Positions 46,940-59,596 of a stretch of DNA of 64,000 bases are shown here, one piece after another. Origin of the DNA: Isoetes taiwanensis (Eukaryota; Streptophyta; Lycopodiopsida; Isoetales; Isoetaceae); NCBI GenBank assembly GCA_021234155.1, contig JAJEKV010000344.1, positions 62,001 to 126,000 on the forward strand. The letters run 5' to 3'. The translations under genes and the position numbers were made by a program. Position 1 is the stretch's first letter; each line of letters begins with the position of its first letter. Under the pieces are notes generated by a model. That model ran no database searches. It was not told where the DNA came from and saw only the letters and a list, made by a program, of their open reading frames with translations.

Positions 46940-49339
46940 TTAGGGTTTGAAACTGAAACACTGCTGAAGCATGATTTCTTGAGTGGAGGGCATAAGTTGA
47001 AGTGGTGATTTACCCTCCAGCATAAGAAGCGCATCAGCCATGGAAGGGCGTTTCTTAGGATCCCGCTGCAGGCACAAGAGTGCAACTTGGATCACTATTT
47101 TGGCTTGCACTTCATCCACAGAATATTGGATAGCATGGTCCACAAGGTCACTGGGGAAGAACTCTTCATTTCCACAATTTGCAATGGCATCAGTTATCGA
47201 TTGCCCTGGAAGATTCAGCACTCTTTCTGCACTAACAATTTCCAAGAGGATTACACCAAAACTGTACACGTCCATCTTGCTATTTCGATCTGTTCCAATA
47301 AAGTACTCTGGAGCAACATACTCTGCACTTCCAATAAGATTGTCTCGCAACCTGTTGAGACCAAAATGACCAATTTTGGCATCCAAAAAGATGTTTTCGG
47401 CCTTCAGATCCAGATGAAGAACTTGCTGCTCATGAAGGTAAGCCATTCCTGATGCAATTCCTGTAATGATGTTGAATCTCTTTTTCCAACTCATTGGGCT
47501 AATGACGTTGTTAAATATCCATGCATCTAGTGAATCGTTCACTACATATTCATAAACAAGAACTCGATGAGACCCCTGGTTGCAATAGCCAAGAAGCTGA
47601 ACCAGATTAGTATGAAGCATTTGGGATATGGTAGAAATTTCAACAGAAAAATCCCCTGTAGTTTTCAACACTTTAACAGTTAAATGGATTCCACTTTCAG
47701 TCTGAGCTTTATATACAGCTGCAAATCTATCTTCACGAATTTTATCTTTGTAATCTTTCGTCATTCCTTGTATTTGTGAAGAAGAATACACTTTTAAGCC
47801 ACTTTCAAAAATAAAACTAACATCGTTGCATTCTTCTTGTATTTGATCTGCCCTAATATTCTTACTTTTGTCATGGTCATAGTTCTGTACATGATTCATA
47901 GGCTGCTCCTTTTCAATATCAACTTTGGGTCTGTGGATTCGAGATGCGACAAAATAGCACCACACCAGAGCAATAAGACAAACTATAAACACTATTATTC
48001 CCACAATGATGCCTACCAAAGCGTTTGCCGAAAGTGGAGACTTTCGTGATGAATTGGTTATATTTACTCGAAGAAAAGCAACATCAGTCTGATTGGAGGT
48101 ATATTTGAGACTACCAACTTCTGTAAACATCAGAACACACTCACCTGTTGCACTGAGGAAGGCAGCTTCACAACTTGTGTTTTGGCTACATAAGTTCGGG
48201 CACGTTGAAGATTTGGTGAGATTTGTGGAGGGATATCTGCCACAGTATGTAGTACCATTCATCACAAGGAAGTCACTTTTATAGCCACTACCAGGTTTGC
48301 AGCCCAGAGATAAGTGAACAAATTTATCAGGGCAAGAACATCCACTTGCTGAGCAAATTCCATAATTTCCACATGCATCTCGAGCATCACACTTGAGCAG
48401 GGGAGTTGTGGTGTTACTAATAGGTTCCCTGTTGTTTGAATTTGTCTCTGTTTTATTAACCCACAGATATGTTACAAAATTACTCTGGGGGAAATTAGCA
48501 AGAGTACCCACCTGGCCTAGTATTATGGAACAGGTTCGATTTGTTTGATCGAATACTGCCAGGCAGTTAAAATTCCCGTCACAAATTTTCATGCAATTGA
48601 AAGTATCACTGAAATTCCTGACATCGTTGGGAAGCTGGTATGAAGAAGAAGAAACTCCAGGCAAGGTGAGGAAGCCGGAATCAGAGCCATTGGCCCGAGT
48701 GCACCCTTTATCGGCTGTGCCATTAATAGGAAGAAAAGATGGGGGGCAAGAGCATGTGCCATTTCTGTTGTTGCAAATTCCATAGCTTCCACACTTATAT
48801 GGCTCATCACAAAACGTTGCACTTGTGATACTGACATGAAAAAAAGCTGTATCGTTGAAGTCCTCAGTGACCTCAAGACTACCAACTGAATTTACAGGGA
48901 AGCATAGCTGAGAAGTTGCTCTAAAATATGATGCTTGATATTCATTAGTACTGACCTTCTCAAGACAATTCAAGTATTGCATCTCGCTAAAATTAACCGA
49001 AGATTGAGTATAGATAACACCTGTTAGGGCCAATACTTTAGTGGCATAGTTGCCTTCATATTTGCATCCGGAATTTGGCTTGGTGGGATCAATAAGGGTA
49101 AAATTATGGGGGCAGGTACAGTTTCCTTGGCTGCAGATGCTATTAGCGCCACATGTAACATCACATTTTGATGAAATTGACGATCCTAGATCTGCTGCCA
49201 CAGATGTGAGGAACAAAAACAAGGCCATCCACATCCTCTCCATCTTGAATGTCCCCAATTTTCTTCTTCCCTTGTCTTGAGCCCTGTGTCCATATCCATA
49301 CTTTTTACTCCTAAACAGAAGTTCCCTAACTTCTCTCAA
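46940..49339 (-). CDS. PAN/EGF receptor-like kinase, probably a pseudokinase
   Basis: A single-exon 799-residue frame. Met33 (49243) is the likelier start because it is followed directly by a signal peptide (WMALFLFLTSVAA); the 32 residues before it are basic and atypical. Ectodomain: EGF-like modules at about 59-92, 177-213 and 317-347, each followed by a PAN/apple-like region (ending SLEVTED, TLANFPQ and SLKYTSN), with many N-X-S/T sites. There is no bulb-lectin domain, unlike most plant PAN receptor kinases. Membrane helix 438-464, then a kinase-like domain from about 530 to 785. Lys556, Glu567, the HLD Asp644 and Asn649 are kept. The glycine loop reads REDRFAAVYK without glycines, and DFG is HFG (His658), so metal binding and catalysis are doubtful. 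APE (676-678) and DVYSFG are intact. Expected at the plasma membrane as a ligand-binding receptor or co-receptor. The paralogue at 4867-7185 is decayed. Confidence 0.9.
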   Translation of the reverse strand: MREVRELLFRSKKYGYGHRAQDKGRRKLGTFKMERMWMALFLFLTSVAADLGSSISSKCDVTCGANSICSQGNCTCPHNFTLIDPTKPNSGCKYEGNYATKVLALTGVIYTQSSVNFSEMQYLNCLEKVSTNEYQASYFRATSQLCFPVNSVGSLEVTEDFNDTAFFHVSITSATFCDEPYKCGSYGICNNRNGTCSCPPSFLPINGTADKGCTRANGSDSGFLTLPGVSSSSYQLPNDVRNFSDTFNCMKICDGNFNCLAVFDQTNRTCSIILGQVGTLANFPQSNFVTYLWVNKTETNSNNREPISNTTTPLLKCDARDACGNYGICSASGCSCPDKFVHLSLGCKPGSGYKSDFLVMNGTTYCGRYPSTNLTKSSTCPNLCSQNTSCEAAFLSATGECVLMFTEVGSLKYTSNQTDVAFLRVNITNSSRKSPLSANALVGIIVGIIVFIVCLIALVWCYFVASRIHRPKVDIEKEQPMNHVQNYDHDKSKNIRADQIQEECNDVSFIFESGLKVYSSSQIQGMTKDYKDKIREDRFAAVYKAQTESGIHLTVKVLKTTGDFSVEISTISQMLHTNLVQLLGYCNQGSHRVLVYEYVVNDSLDAWIFNNVISPMSWKKRFNIITGIASGMAYLHEQQVLHLDLKAENIFLDAKIGHFGLNRLRDNLIGSAEYVAPEYFIGTDRNSKMDVYSFGVILLEIVSAERVLNLPGQSITDAIANCGNEEFFPSDLVDHAIQYSVDEVQAKIVIQVALLCLQRDPKKRPSMADALLMLEGKSPLQLMPSTQEIMLQQCFSFKP

Positions 49340-49383
49340 GGATGAAGTTGCTACGAAGGTTTGAAAACGTGATTGAACCTCCG

Positions 49384-49390
49384 TTTATAA
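49384..49390 (-). promoter_or_regulatory. Possible TATA box of the receptor kinase
   Basis: TTATAAA on the minus strand lies 45 bases before Met1 and about 140 before Met33. Usual spacing would start transcription about 15 bases before Met1, which favours Met33 as the translation start. The decayed paralogue lacks this motif at the matching place although the flanks align. Confidence 0.35.
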
Positions 49391-52300
49391 GTTGCACAAC
49401 GGCAAAGATGTGCAAAAGGTATCTTTCCTTCTTTCTTCTAAACAACGTGTCCCATATTATTTTCTTTGGACATGGTCAATTTTATTTTCTTTGGACATGG
49501 TCAATTGAAGGAGTTACTATAAATTGATAACACAAGAAATTTATCGTGGTGCCAAGGGCACATAAAATATTTTTCTTTCTCAATCTCAAACATGCAGGAT
49601 TTGAACCCGCGCTATTGCCTTGTGTTCCTATGCCCATAGGATACATGGAAGCTATGGTTGTTGATCATGAGATTCCCATTCACTGTGCGTTCTTTCATCT
49701 TGTCTATGTCGTTCTCGAAATCTCTCGCTATCATCGCTAGTTAAGCTTTCAAACCATTGTCTTGGGGCATGTGCTAGTTTATCAAATGTATTTGGCAAAA
49801 ACTAGTAAGATTTATTCCAAATGGAAGAGATTCTACTTGTGCAGACTTTATAGACCAATTTCTCGATGCATTTGTTTTTATACGGAACCAAAGAAAATAT
49901 GGAATCAAAGTAGACAAAACGTGATTTGAATTCCAACTAGAGGATGCTATTGGATCTTATCTTGAAATAATTAAAATGTTTAACATTATTTTCCATTTTC
50001 AAAGCAGAATGCTCATTCTAGGATTCATAGAACCCAACATATGCTTGTGAAAAAGTGGCAGTGGGAAGGTGTATCATTGAAATCCAGTATGAAATTCCAA
50101 TATGGGTTCTTACTAATGGGTATTTACTAACATATTAGGTCATTTCTCTCTTATATCCATGGTATAGATTCTTGAAGTGAGGTGCTTATAACTTGCTTTT
50201 CTTCTGCGTAATATATTTAGTGCTTGCAGCTGGATGGGCCTATGCTTCAACAATTCCGTAAATAAACTCTTCCTGGTTCTTTCATAGTTCAGATGGTATA
50301 AGCTACTTAGATAATTATTGCCTTCATTATATTCACACACACTCGATTTTTGTTAACTTCAGAAAACATAGCATTAAAAATGAGGGAGGTTGCAGAAAGA
50401 AAAATCGTTGTGCATAAACACCTCGAATCACGATTTCTACTGAAGAATTCTGACATTCAAGAGGCAAGCAGAAATATCAAGAAAAACAAGAAGTCCTAGC
50501 TTAAGCAGCAGTGCTAACAGTGGATTCGATGATGCCAAGGGCATGGGCACTTAACACTTAGCACTTAGCATAAAGATGTTGAAAATCAGCATGCAGCATT
50601 CCTATAATAATATCCTTAGAGTTAAAATAACATAATATTTGATAAGGGTGTAATGACGTGGCAGCAAAAGAAAAAAACAAAAAATGCAAAGGCCGGTGTA
50701 TACAGTGAATTAAAAAAAAAAGGGAGGAGACAAGCATCCGGCAGAGGGTATAGGATACAAGGAAATTCAGCAAATTCAAAGGACGTAAGTTGATTTTGGA
50801 GAAAGGCGTGGAGGATCGGCTTGTGACATAAATTACACAAAAGAATCTAGTTTTGAAAATCTGTCTGTGAAGATCACTGCTGGTGATTTTGGATTGGGAG
50901 GTCAACTTTGATTTTTGCAGGAAGGAGGCTTGGATAAATCGCTTGAATCCAGAGTGTAGCATTATGGGGTTGCTGGCTGCAGAATTCGTGGATGCAAATA
51001 GGGTTCTGCAGCTTATGTCTTATAAAACTAGAAGGAGGTGGTTTCGGATTGTCTGGGAAGAGAAGCAATTAGAAGGCTGAGAATTAGTTTTTGTTGGGTT
51101 CAAATCGCAGTTCAGCTCTAAAATTCAACAAAAAGAAACAGACGCAAATGCAACAGCATAAATAAAGAAGCCAAGCTTTACTTGCAGTAGCCTCAAGGAA
51201 GAAAAGGCTGATTCAGTTGTTGCCACAGGAAGCACAGAGAATGCTTCACAACAACAGTCTAACCCTAATACTTATACTCGATTACTAACAATTGTCATCT
51301 TCTCCCCTGCAACTGTAGGTTCTGACATGCCATAAAGCACGATAGAAGGGGCTATCAGACACCTTAGGGTTCCCTAAAGATGCAGACGCCCAGAAGCTAT
51401 CCTCTGAGGAATGCTGGCGAACAACGAGTAAATACTAAGAAGCTGGAATGGATCCAGAAATCTTATAGCCATCTTCAAGTTCCACGGGCCCGAAACCGAG
51501 GCAAGCCTGCAAGAATGCTACCGATAGAAGAGGTTTAGCTATGATCTCTTTTGCCAGTAGTACCTCACGCCCACAGTTGAATCCTTGGTATCGATTTTGT
51601 CAGCCAAGAAATCACACACTCCACTTGAAATTCTTCGCCGGAATTTTGTACCCAAGAAAAAGAAGTACATGTGTCACCAGAAATAGATAGAACTAGAAAT
51701 GTATGCCCGGCGATGCCGGGCATTAGCCGTGAATGTGGAAATCGATAGATGCAGTGGAATAAAAAGGTGTGCATGTAATTGTGTTTGTCAGCTTTAGGCT
51801 CGTAGAATGGTTAGGAATCATAGAATGCATAGTGCGGATAGAATGGATAGACATAATGGATGCATAAGCTTTAGGCTCATTTGTAAGACTTTAAAGTTTT
51901 GTCGAAGAACATAGATCCAATGTATAGTCAACACAATTGCAATGGGATTGTAATGGACAAATTAGATATTGGTTGTGTGGAATGGGAGGTGGAATATGCG
52001 TGTAGGTAATGATTGTGTGTGATGTCATATTAAGTTGTGTGGGGGGGTGGGGGTGTGTGTGTTTGCAAACCCAAAATGATGTATGTGTCTCCATTGAGCA
52101 AGGTATTCATGTGTTGGGAAGTTCACATGATATTAATCAAAATAGATAGATAATTTCGATTTGCATGGACAAATTTAACTTAGCATTGGTTTTAGTATTA
52201 TCCATGCTTTAAAAAGTTGTCCTTAATAAAAACCTTTTGGAATTATCTCTACCTTTGGAAGTTGTAGTGGTTTGATGACGTGGTTGATATGTATAATTGT

Positions 52301-55300
52301 TTGTTCCATCTATGAGTCGCATTTATATCCTCTCAGTTCTCTAAGCTTCATGTTATGATAAATCCTTACCCCCGAATCCATAAACCCAACCCCGATACCC
52401 TTAACCCTTCTAGAGTTAAAAAAGTTTACAACTATCAACAAAGATATCATAAAGGGTAGTTGGGTACAACATAAGGACTCCCTCATAATTTTTGGATACA
52501 TTTATAGAGAAGGCTAGTGTAATCGTGCATAGGGTATTATGTACAATCGTGTTGTAAAGATGAACCATGGCAAACACTATCATCAAACATCAAAAGTCAT
52601 GTTTTGCAAATAGTGAAGATGTCAGAGAATGATTCCTTGAAACCAGTGGAGTTGGTTGGCGGCAACGTCATTTCAAGTTGATAATTTAAAGAAAGAAAAG
52701 TTCTAAATTAAAAAAACATATTGTTCTCCACCTTTATAAATCATAAATCCTTAAAAGCGTAATGAGTTTTTGTGAACATCTGCAATACAAAAACTTTGAA
52801 CTTATATTTCAATTTAAGAATATAGATACAAAGAAATGCAACACAATATATATTGGTCCAAATGCTTAGGTGTCATACAAATAATTAATCTCTAGTGTCT
52901 CAAAATTGGATCCCATATGTTAAATTGATCCCCTTCGAGCTGCAATTATAAAATGATATTACATATGTGGGTTGTTTCTCTAACGGCATGAATTTTATGA
53001 TTGTGGACTACATATGTGGGTTGTTTCTCTAGTGGCATGCATTTTACGATTCTAGACTTCATACGCATTTATCATTGACCATTACTACAAGTACATTAGT
53101 AAAAGAAGCTGTCTAGCCTTTAGACCCCATTCTCACGTATCATTTTGTCTACAATCTTTATGGGAGTTCCAGAGCTATTGAGATTAAGGAAAAATATCCA
53201 AAGATGAACACAGAAGTTTTCTTCTAAACACCACCTGGCAGCACACCATTGAGAATAAATTGAAATGCTAGTGAATGCTTCTTGCATTTGGAACTTCTTC
53301 ATGGTTCAAGGTCACATAGTCCATAGAAATATAATGAGAAACCATGCCATAAAGTGGTTGTCCTTGTCTCTAAAGATTCTAGTGGTCTCATGTTAGAAGG
53401 CCTCTTCAATTCCTATCCATCCATCCCAGCCCATCCGTCTCAGCCATTTGATGCAAAATCATCCTCAACATTCTCAGAGACTAGGGAGTCTAACAATTGC
53501 ATTTCTCGCAGAGCCTTTTGGCAGCTGCAATTCCAACCCTAGCAGTACAATAAAGCCTACAACATTGAGATAATTTCCACAGTATCAAGTCTGCAAGCAA
53601 CCAAGTGAAGGATAATAGTACGAAAAAAATTTAGCTTATCTTACATTGAACTCAATGTGTATTTAATATTGCTAGAGATTAGCCCCTTCCAGTTTTAATG
53701 ATGGACAGTACCAATGTAGAAGCCTGCAGCAAAACAAATAATCATGTGATGAAGCCCAAATGCTCTAACAAAAATATCATTTGCATGAAAAATAAAATAG
53801 AAATATTCGTAAGGGGGGGAATTCTCTTACAATACTTTTCTCTTAATATCTAGATGTGTTGCCTTCTAGAACATCCCTGCTACCTTGATTTTAACACTCA
53901 TTTGAAACTGCAAATAGGAACAACCTTCTGTATATTGGACAAATCCCAGAGTCTATAGAAATTTATTAACAGATTTTTTTCCTTCAAGTTTTGCAGCTCT
54001 CTAGCATTGAAACTCTGCGGATGGTAAGGAAATGTTACTAACATTGAAACTCTGCAGATGGCAGGGAAATGTTAACTGGAAGATAGCCACATTTTAGCAA
54101 GCTGATCAAATTGCAATACTTGGCAATTTTTGCTACGATCCTTGAATCGGAATTGGGAGAGCGATTTGAGGTTGTAGTAGATGGTGAAGTGAAAGTGGAC
54201 TAGGTCTAGGGTTTAGTCTTATATATATTAGGGTTTACATATTGGCCCACTTGGCTCCAATAGATTGCATCCACTTGGCATGACAATTATGGGGCATGGC
54301 CATGTGGAAAATAGGTTTCCACACCTTAAGGGGCTAAGTTATGATAATAACTTGGCTTTTCCCATCACTCCCATGCTAGATGTGGCCTATATCGAGGGAA
54401 AAAAATGATGTTTTGCACAACCATGTTTTTACATGTCACACATTATCGAACAGTGGAGGCATCATTTGCAACAACAGTTTTTGTGAAGGCATTAAATTCT
54501 ATTTTGGTAAAGTCATTGTAGAAATGGCACACTAGATGTCAGATCATTTCTAGGATTTAGGATTTCGAACAACAGTAGAATGGAGGAAAAAAAAGTTCCA
54601 TCTATTATTGCTTGGATCCTCCTATAGATAATCACTTTCATTTTCTATATTCTTGCATTCTTTGAATTTCCTTTTCATACTGGTGGTTCTTTTATCAGTA
54701 AGCAACCTCTGATTGATAATTCCTTTACAGGTAAGCATCCTTTGATTTTGGAGCAGAGACCAACTATTGTGTGAAAAATCAGCTATTGTGTGAAAAATCG
54801 CAATGCCTTCTATGCAATAAAATAAATTTAGGTTATGATTGCTGTTATATTTATCTGTGGTATAACGTAAGTAGTGTAGACAATGGAAGATAGTATTAAC
54901 GACAATGTTTCTAGGTATTTCTCTAACCATAATATTCAATATTTTTTTGCATTATAATATAATCCATGTGCTATAAAGTCATTATCTTTCAACATATGTT
55001 TTTTTGTACAATGCTTATATGAAATGCTTTTTAAGAGAAGAGTGTTAGGAGATTTTGATATAAAGGAACAAGGGAAGACAATTTTTGGATCTAAATTTGG
55101 ATGGGTGCTTGATCGATTCATTGCGTCTTTTGATAATAGGCTTTGGTAAAATAGGCTTTCGATCATCCACCTTCTCTAAATGCAAGCATGCTGAAAGCCT
55201 GAACATATCTATGTTATCAGATAGCAAGCATGCTGAAAGCCTGAACATATCTATGTTATCAGATATTCTAGGGAAGGGGATTTGCACGGGAGATTTGGGG

Positions 55301-55489
55301 CTTGAAGGTATATCTTGTGATAACCATCTTTTCAGCGAAGATAAGAAAGACAGAATCACGAAACACTTAAATAAATAACTGCATATCCGTGTAATACCCC
55401 TTGTGCCTTGACTCTAGAATTGAATTAAGCACCGGTGTTGTTGGAAACCACACTTGGCCGCCCACGCTCTCTAAGACAAACGGCCTTGT
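49391..55489. other. Gene-poor stretch
   Basis: No recognised domain in any frame. A possible terminal exon at 50918-51080 (after TTTTTGCAG; residues EAWINRLNPECSIMG to WEEKQLEG) is open but unidentified. Local two-copy tandem repeats occur at 49458-49506 (period 25), 52961-53063 (ACATATGTGGGTTGTTTCTC, period about 52), 54005-54080 (CATTGAAACTCTGCGGATGG, period about 43) and 55182-55265. A G-run with a GT tract lies at 52034-52061. Confidence 0.4.
55182..55265 (+). repeat. Perfect 42-bp tandem duplication
   Basis: GCAAGCATGCTGAAAGCCTG through TTATCAGATA occurs twice with no differences. It keeps a 97-residue plus-strand frame (55085-55378) open, giving KHAESLNISMLSDS twice, but nothing else supports a gene there. 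Confidence 0.85.
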
Positions 55490-56690
55490 ACTTATGTAGA
55501 TTGATCATGCAGTTCGAGGGCCCTTGTCTCTTGCCGAGAAGCAAATGCTGCGGAGAGAGGCTAATCTTTGTCTCAACTATGAAGGAACTGATCATAATGC
55601 TCGTGGATGTCATGTTAAGCGTCCAAACCAGTTAGAAAACTCCAGGGACCAGTGTGAGTAGTAGGAGTCTCTTGATGACTGGTCAACATTTCTCAGACTC
55701 CTTCCACATGTATTGAAGGCTATATTCGCTGCTCCGGCCCCCTGCTCCAGCTCGGCTCACGCTCATGCTCATGTTCCTACTCCTACTCTTATCCTTGCTT
55801 CTGTCTAAGCTCATGTTCCTATGGAACCTTCATCCCAGTCATGCCTTCAATTCCATATCTCAAAGACTTCTCTGTACAAGTTTATTAGATCTAGAAAGCA
55901 AGATTCCGGCTCAATATTTTCAATTCAAGTCCATCCTTCGACTAGCTCTGTTTCAGTGATGTCCGCCCCTGTCCTTGCTAATAAGTGCAAGAATTTTGCT
56001 GATGCTTTTGACAAGTAAAAGCCAGCAAGCTTTCGGAACATCATCCCTATGACTGCCCCATTGATCTCCAGTCAGAGATGAACCCACCATATGGCCTTAT
56101 CTATGGCTTTGTTACCAACAGAGTTGGAGGTTTTGCGGACCTATATCGAGGAAAGTCTTGCGACTGGGTTTATTTGACATTCTTAGCACCTACAGGGGCT
56201 TCCATATTCTTCGTCTCCAAGAAGGAAGGTTCTTTGTTGTTGGTTGTAGATTACCACGGCCTTAATAAGATCACTGAATGCAATCGATATTATCGATATT
56301 TCCTTTCTCTGATTCCAAAGTTACTTGAGCGATTGTAAGGCGCACAATACCTCACCAAGATTGATCTTCGAGGCACCTATAGTCGTATTTGGATTAGGAA
56401 AGGTTAAGACATCATTCTAAATTCGGTACCGCCATTTTGACTACACTATCATGCTCCTCGGCCTTACTAATGCTCCAACAGTTTTTTGGCACATGGTCAG
56501 AAGGTCCCTCAGAGGCTATGGGAACATGGACTTTATGCCGAGCTGGAGAAGTGTCGGTTTTAGTAGGGTAATATTGAGTTTGCTACTATCAGATCACTCC
56601 CCATGGAGTCTCTATGGATGCTGCAAAGGTCATCACTATTTCGTAGTGACTATACACAGCCCTCAATGCCATAAGCTTGAAAAAAATGAC
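55490..56690 (+). pseudogene. Ty3/gypsy gag-pol fragment, decayed
   Basis: A gag zinc-knuckle remnant reads CLNYEGTDHNARGC (about 55567-55610), with the second Cys of CX2CX4HX4C replaced by Tyr. After a Ser/Pro/Leu-rich tract comes reverse transcriptase of the gypsy class: LPEHHPYDCPIDL (about 56034-56070), APTGASIFFVSKKEGSLLL (56189-56245), VDYHGLNKITECNRY (56247-56290), LTKIDLRGTYS (about 56352) and LTNAPTVFWHM (56462-56494). The catalytic YxDD, RNase H and integrase are missing, and stops and frameshifts are numerous. No LTRs were located. Confidence 0.8.
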
Positions 56691-58770
56691 ATTTTAAACC
56701 TTCTCTGTCTTCATTTGAGCAATTATTTTTCTTATGCACTCCAACTCAGCTCGATTTTGGCTCTGGACTATCGGCTCATGGATTGGAACTGTAAAACAAG
56801 ACTTCTCTAATCAAGGTCAATTTTTTTGTTTGATATTATATCTATTTCTCATTACAAGTTACCGGTGCATTATCATAGAATCCATGAGCTACAGTGTCAA
56901 GATTATTTTCTGTCCTTTTAACAAGAGGCTGCTTTTTTTACAGTGTTTCCATGGAGTGCTTTTACAAAAGCAAAGTGACATGAGGTTTTGATTCAAAAGA
57001 AAGTTTTGCCATTAACAATCTGAGGATATTTCACATATTTTTTCTTTCACTCTAAATGTTTTAGCATGCGACACAAACATACAAATGTTCTCTCTTTTAA
57101 GGTGAGCCATTGGTCTAATCTTGAAGATGATTGTATGGAAACCTTGATGCACATGTTTAAATTGCAAAAATTGAAGCTTCATGGCATACTAAAAAAGCAT
57201 ATTCAATATTACTTCCCACTATGCAAAAAGCTAGAGTGCAAGAAATAGATTATATATAGAATTATTACAAGGTTTAATAGCTGACGACGTGTACTTTTCG
57301 AGGAACAGATGTGGGTGTTGATATGTACTGCATGATATTTGTTATCATTCTTCCTGTTCATATTCTAACTACCAATTTCGTATGCATTTGATACTATCCT
57401 ACAAAATTTGTACTATTTTGGGAGCGTTTGATTTGTTTTTCTCCCATCTTTTTTATGCTTACATAGAGTGATGCAGACATTGAATTTTGAATCTAAATGT
57501 TGTTTCATTGGCTGAGGTTGGGTTGGCTATATCATCCTTCTGAAATTGGTCAAATCTATGCAAATTTGCACGTCTCACCAATTTGTTATGGTGTGCTTTA
57601 CTAGCGATGTCATTTATTGTGACCCGCAATTCGTGTTGTAGACGATTATAATCATGGTGGTTTGATTTGGCATTGAGAACCAAAGTCAATTACACTGCAT
57701 TGATAAATCCATTTTAAACATTTGTCTCCAAAAGGTGATTCAGTTTTCATTTCCTATTTTCTCTCTTTTATTATTTTACTTAATGGCCTTTGGATGAAGG
57801 CACTGGAGCTCGGGCTCTCTACTTAGAGTTTCCTTTATTCTTTCAGAAATAGATAATAGCTAAAAGTCTATTACGCTGTCTCAAATAGCTTCTTTGAACT
57901 TTGGGATGAAAGAAAGTCTTGAATCCTTAATGCACTAAAATAACTCAACTATAGCCCCTGCATCTCCGCTCAATCATTTGAAGCACCTTTTGTTACCAAC
58001 CCTATGACGCCTACCAGCTTTCCTGAATTGTCTAGTTGACTTTTAACAATCATAGAGTTGCTTATTTATATTCCTTATTTGTGTTGAAATATATATTTTG
58101 AACGGACCAGTCCTTCAACATCTAAACCTTTCTTACAATTCTAGCCTATCCACATATCAATTTTATATTAGCAAAATACGATTTGGATGAGTTTATATTG
58201 TTAGATTTAGAATTTAAGAGCAAATCTAACCAATCCAAACAAATCAACCAAACTAAGTGCCTAGGTATCTTTCAGACCTTCCCAAAGCCTTTGGTTGTGC
58301 CTTTGTACGAGTTTTTCTTTTTTCTTTTTTAATTGAATGACTTCACCTATTACCAAAAGGGCTTTCACTTCACCATGTCTCAGTCGCAGCTACATGGAAT
58401 CAATTTTTAGGCCTTTAGAACTACCAAAGGACCATGTAGAGAATCGGCTTGAGGAATAGATTGGGTTATTCCAACGTGTGGTGAATAGGATTGGACTATA
58501 TGGCTTACATACTTATGGCTGCTCTATGTCTTGTGCACCATATGACATGGTAGTGTATGTGAAAATTCTCCTTCGTTTTGTCCTTTGAAAAACAACAGAA
58601 TTCTTACTTTAAAATAGTACAAATTGACATATATAAGGAAGAGATGCAGGAGGATCAAGTAATACATATATAACTCCTGATTCATTTAGCAAGAAGAGGT
58701 TGGACCTTGGACATGGTAAGTTTGGCATAAATATGTGAAGGCCAAGCATGAGGGCACTGAAACTAATATT
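56691..58770. other. No supported gene
   Basis: AT-rich DNA; frames such as 57459-57689 (minus) have no recognised domain. The 3' flank of the kinase fragment begins near 58770. Confidence 0.4.
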
Positions 58771-59596
58771 CTATCTTCCTCGTAAGGCAGAAAAAGGCCC
58801 TTGAGTGCTACTAGCAGCAGAAGTATCAGGGATGCTGGGAGAAGACGCGGTGCTAATGAAGGATCTGGATCCGCCGGCTTGTTTGGAAATGAAACAATCC
58901 CTCAGCATTTGTTGTTGAGGAAGAGGCATGCGCTGCAGCGGTACTGTGCCTTGAAGCATTTTAGAAACAACAGACATGCAAGGCCGTTCAGAGGGGGCCA
59001 ATTGCACACACAGAAAAGCAACCTCCATCACTCTTTTGGCTTGGGTCTTATCCACAGAATTTTGAATAGCGCGGTCTACAATATCATACGGAAAAAAATC
59101 TTCTCTCTCACACATTGCCAGTGCATTTGCAAGTTCTGATCCTGGGATATCTGCAATTCCTTGCCCTGCAATAATCTCTAGCAGAATAATACCAAAGCTG
59201 TACACGTCCATCTTCTCGTTTAGACCTGCACCCATGAAGCACTCTGGAGCAATATAATGAGGTGTTCCTCTGATGGTTTGTGTCATGGTCATGGCTTGAT
59301 CCCTTTCCAGCAGCCTGGATAGACCAAAATCAGCAACTTTGGGATCAAATCTGGCATCTAGAAGTATGTTTTGAGGCTTTAGATCTAAATGAAGAACCCT
59401 GTTTCTGCATTGATCATGAAGGTAAATAATGCCAGAAGCAACTCCAGTAATGATATTGAACCTTTTCTCCCAGCTTAAAGGACGATTTATGTTGTTGAAG
59501 ATCCAATTGTCTAGTGAACCATTCACCATGTATTCATAGATTAGAATTCTGTGAGATTTCTCATTGCAGTGGCCAATAAACTCAACTAAATTCCGG
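58771..59596 (-). pseudogene. Receptor-like kinase C-lobe fragment, truncated by a hAT insertion
   Basis: The open frame covers RNLVEFIGHCNEKSHRILIY (ending at 59596) and runs into the 252-residue stretch from MVNGSLDNW to the C-terminus SALRGR. Catalytic elements are canonical: HLDLKPQN, ADFGLSR, APE (in YIAPECF) and DVYSFG, so the ancestor was an active kinase, unlike the two PAN/EGF paralogues. The tail is Ser-rich. The whole region before the first Arg, including the glycine loop and the ATP-binding lysine, is absent. The break coincides with CAGGG, the hAT terminus at 59597. Similarity to the family (FNNI..LSW.KRFNII, DIVD.AIQ.SVD) places it with the same receptor group. Confidence 0.85.

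Noticed and set aside
49590..49630. tRNA T-arm-like sequence (GATTTGAACCCGCGC) on the minus strand
   Set aside because: No matching acceptor 5' strand or anticodon arm upstream; at most a tRNA relic.
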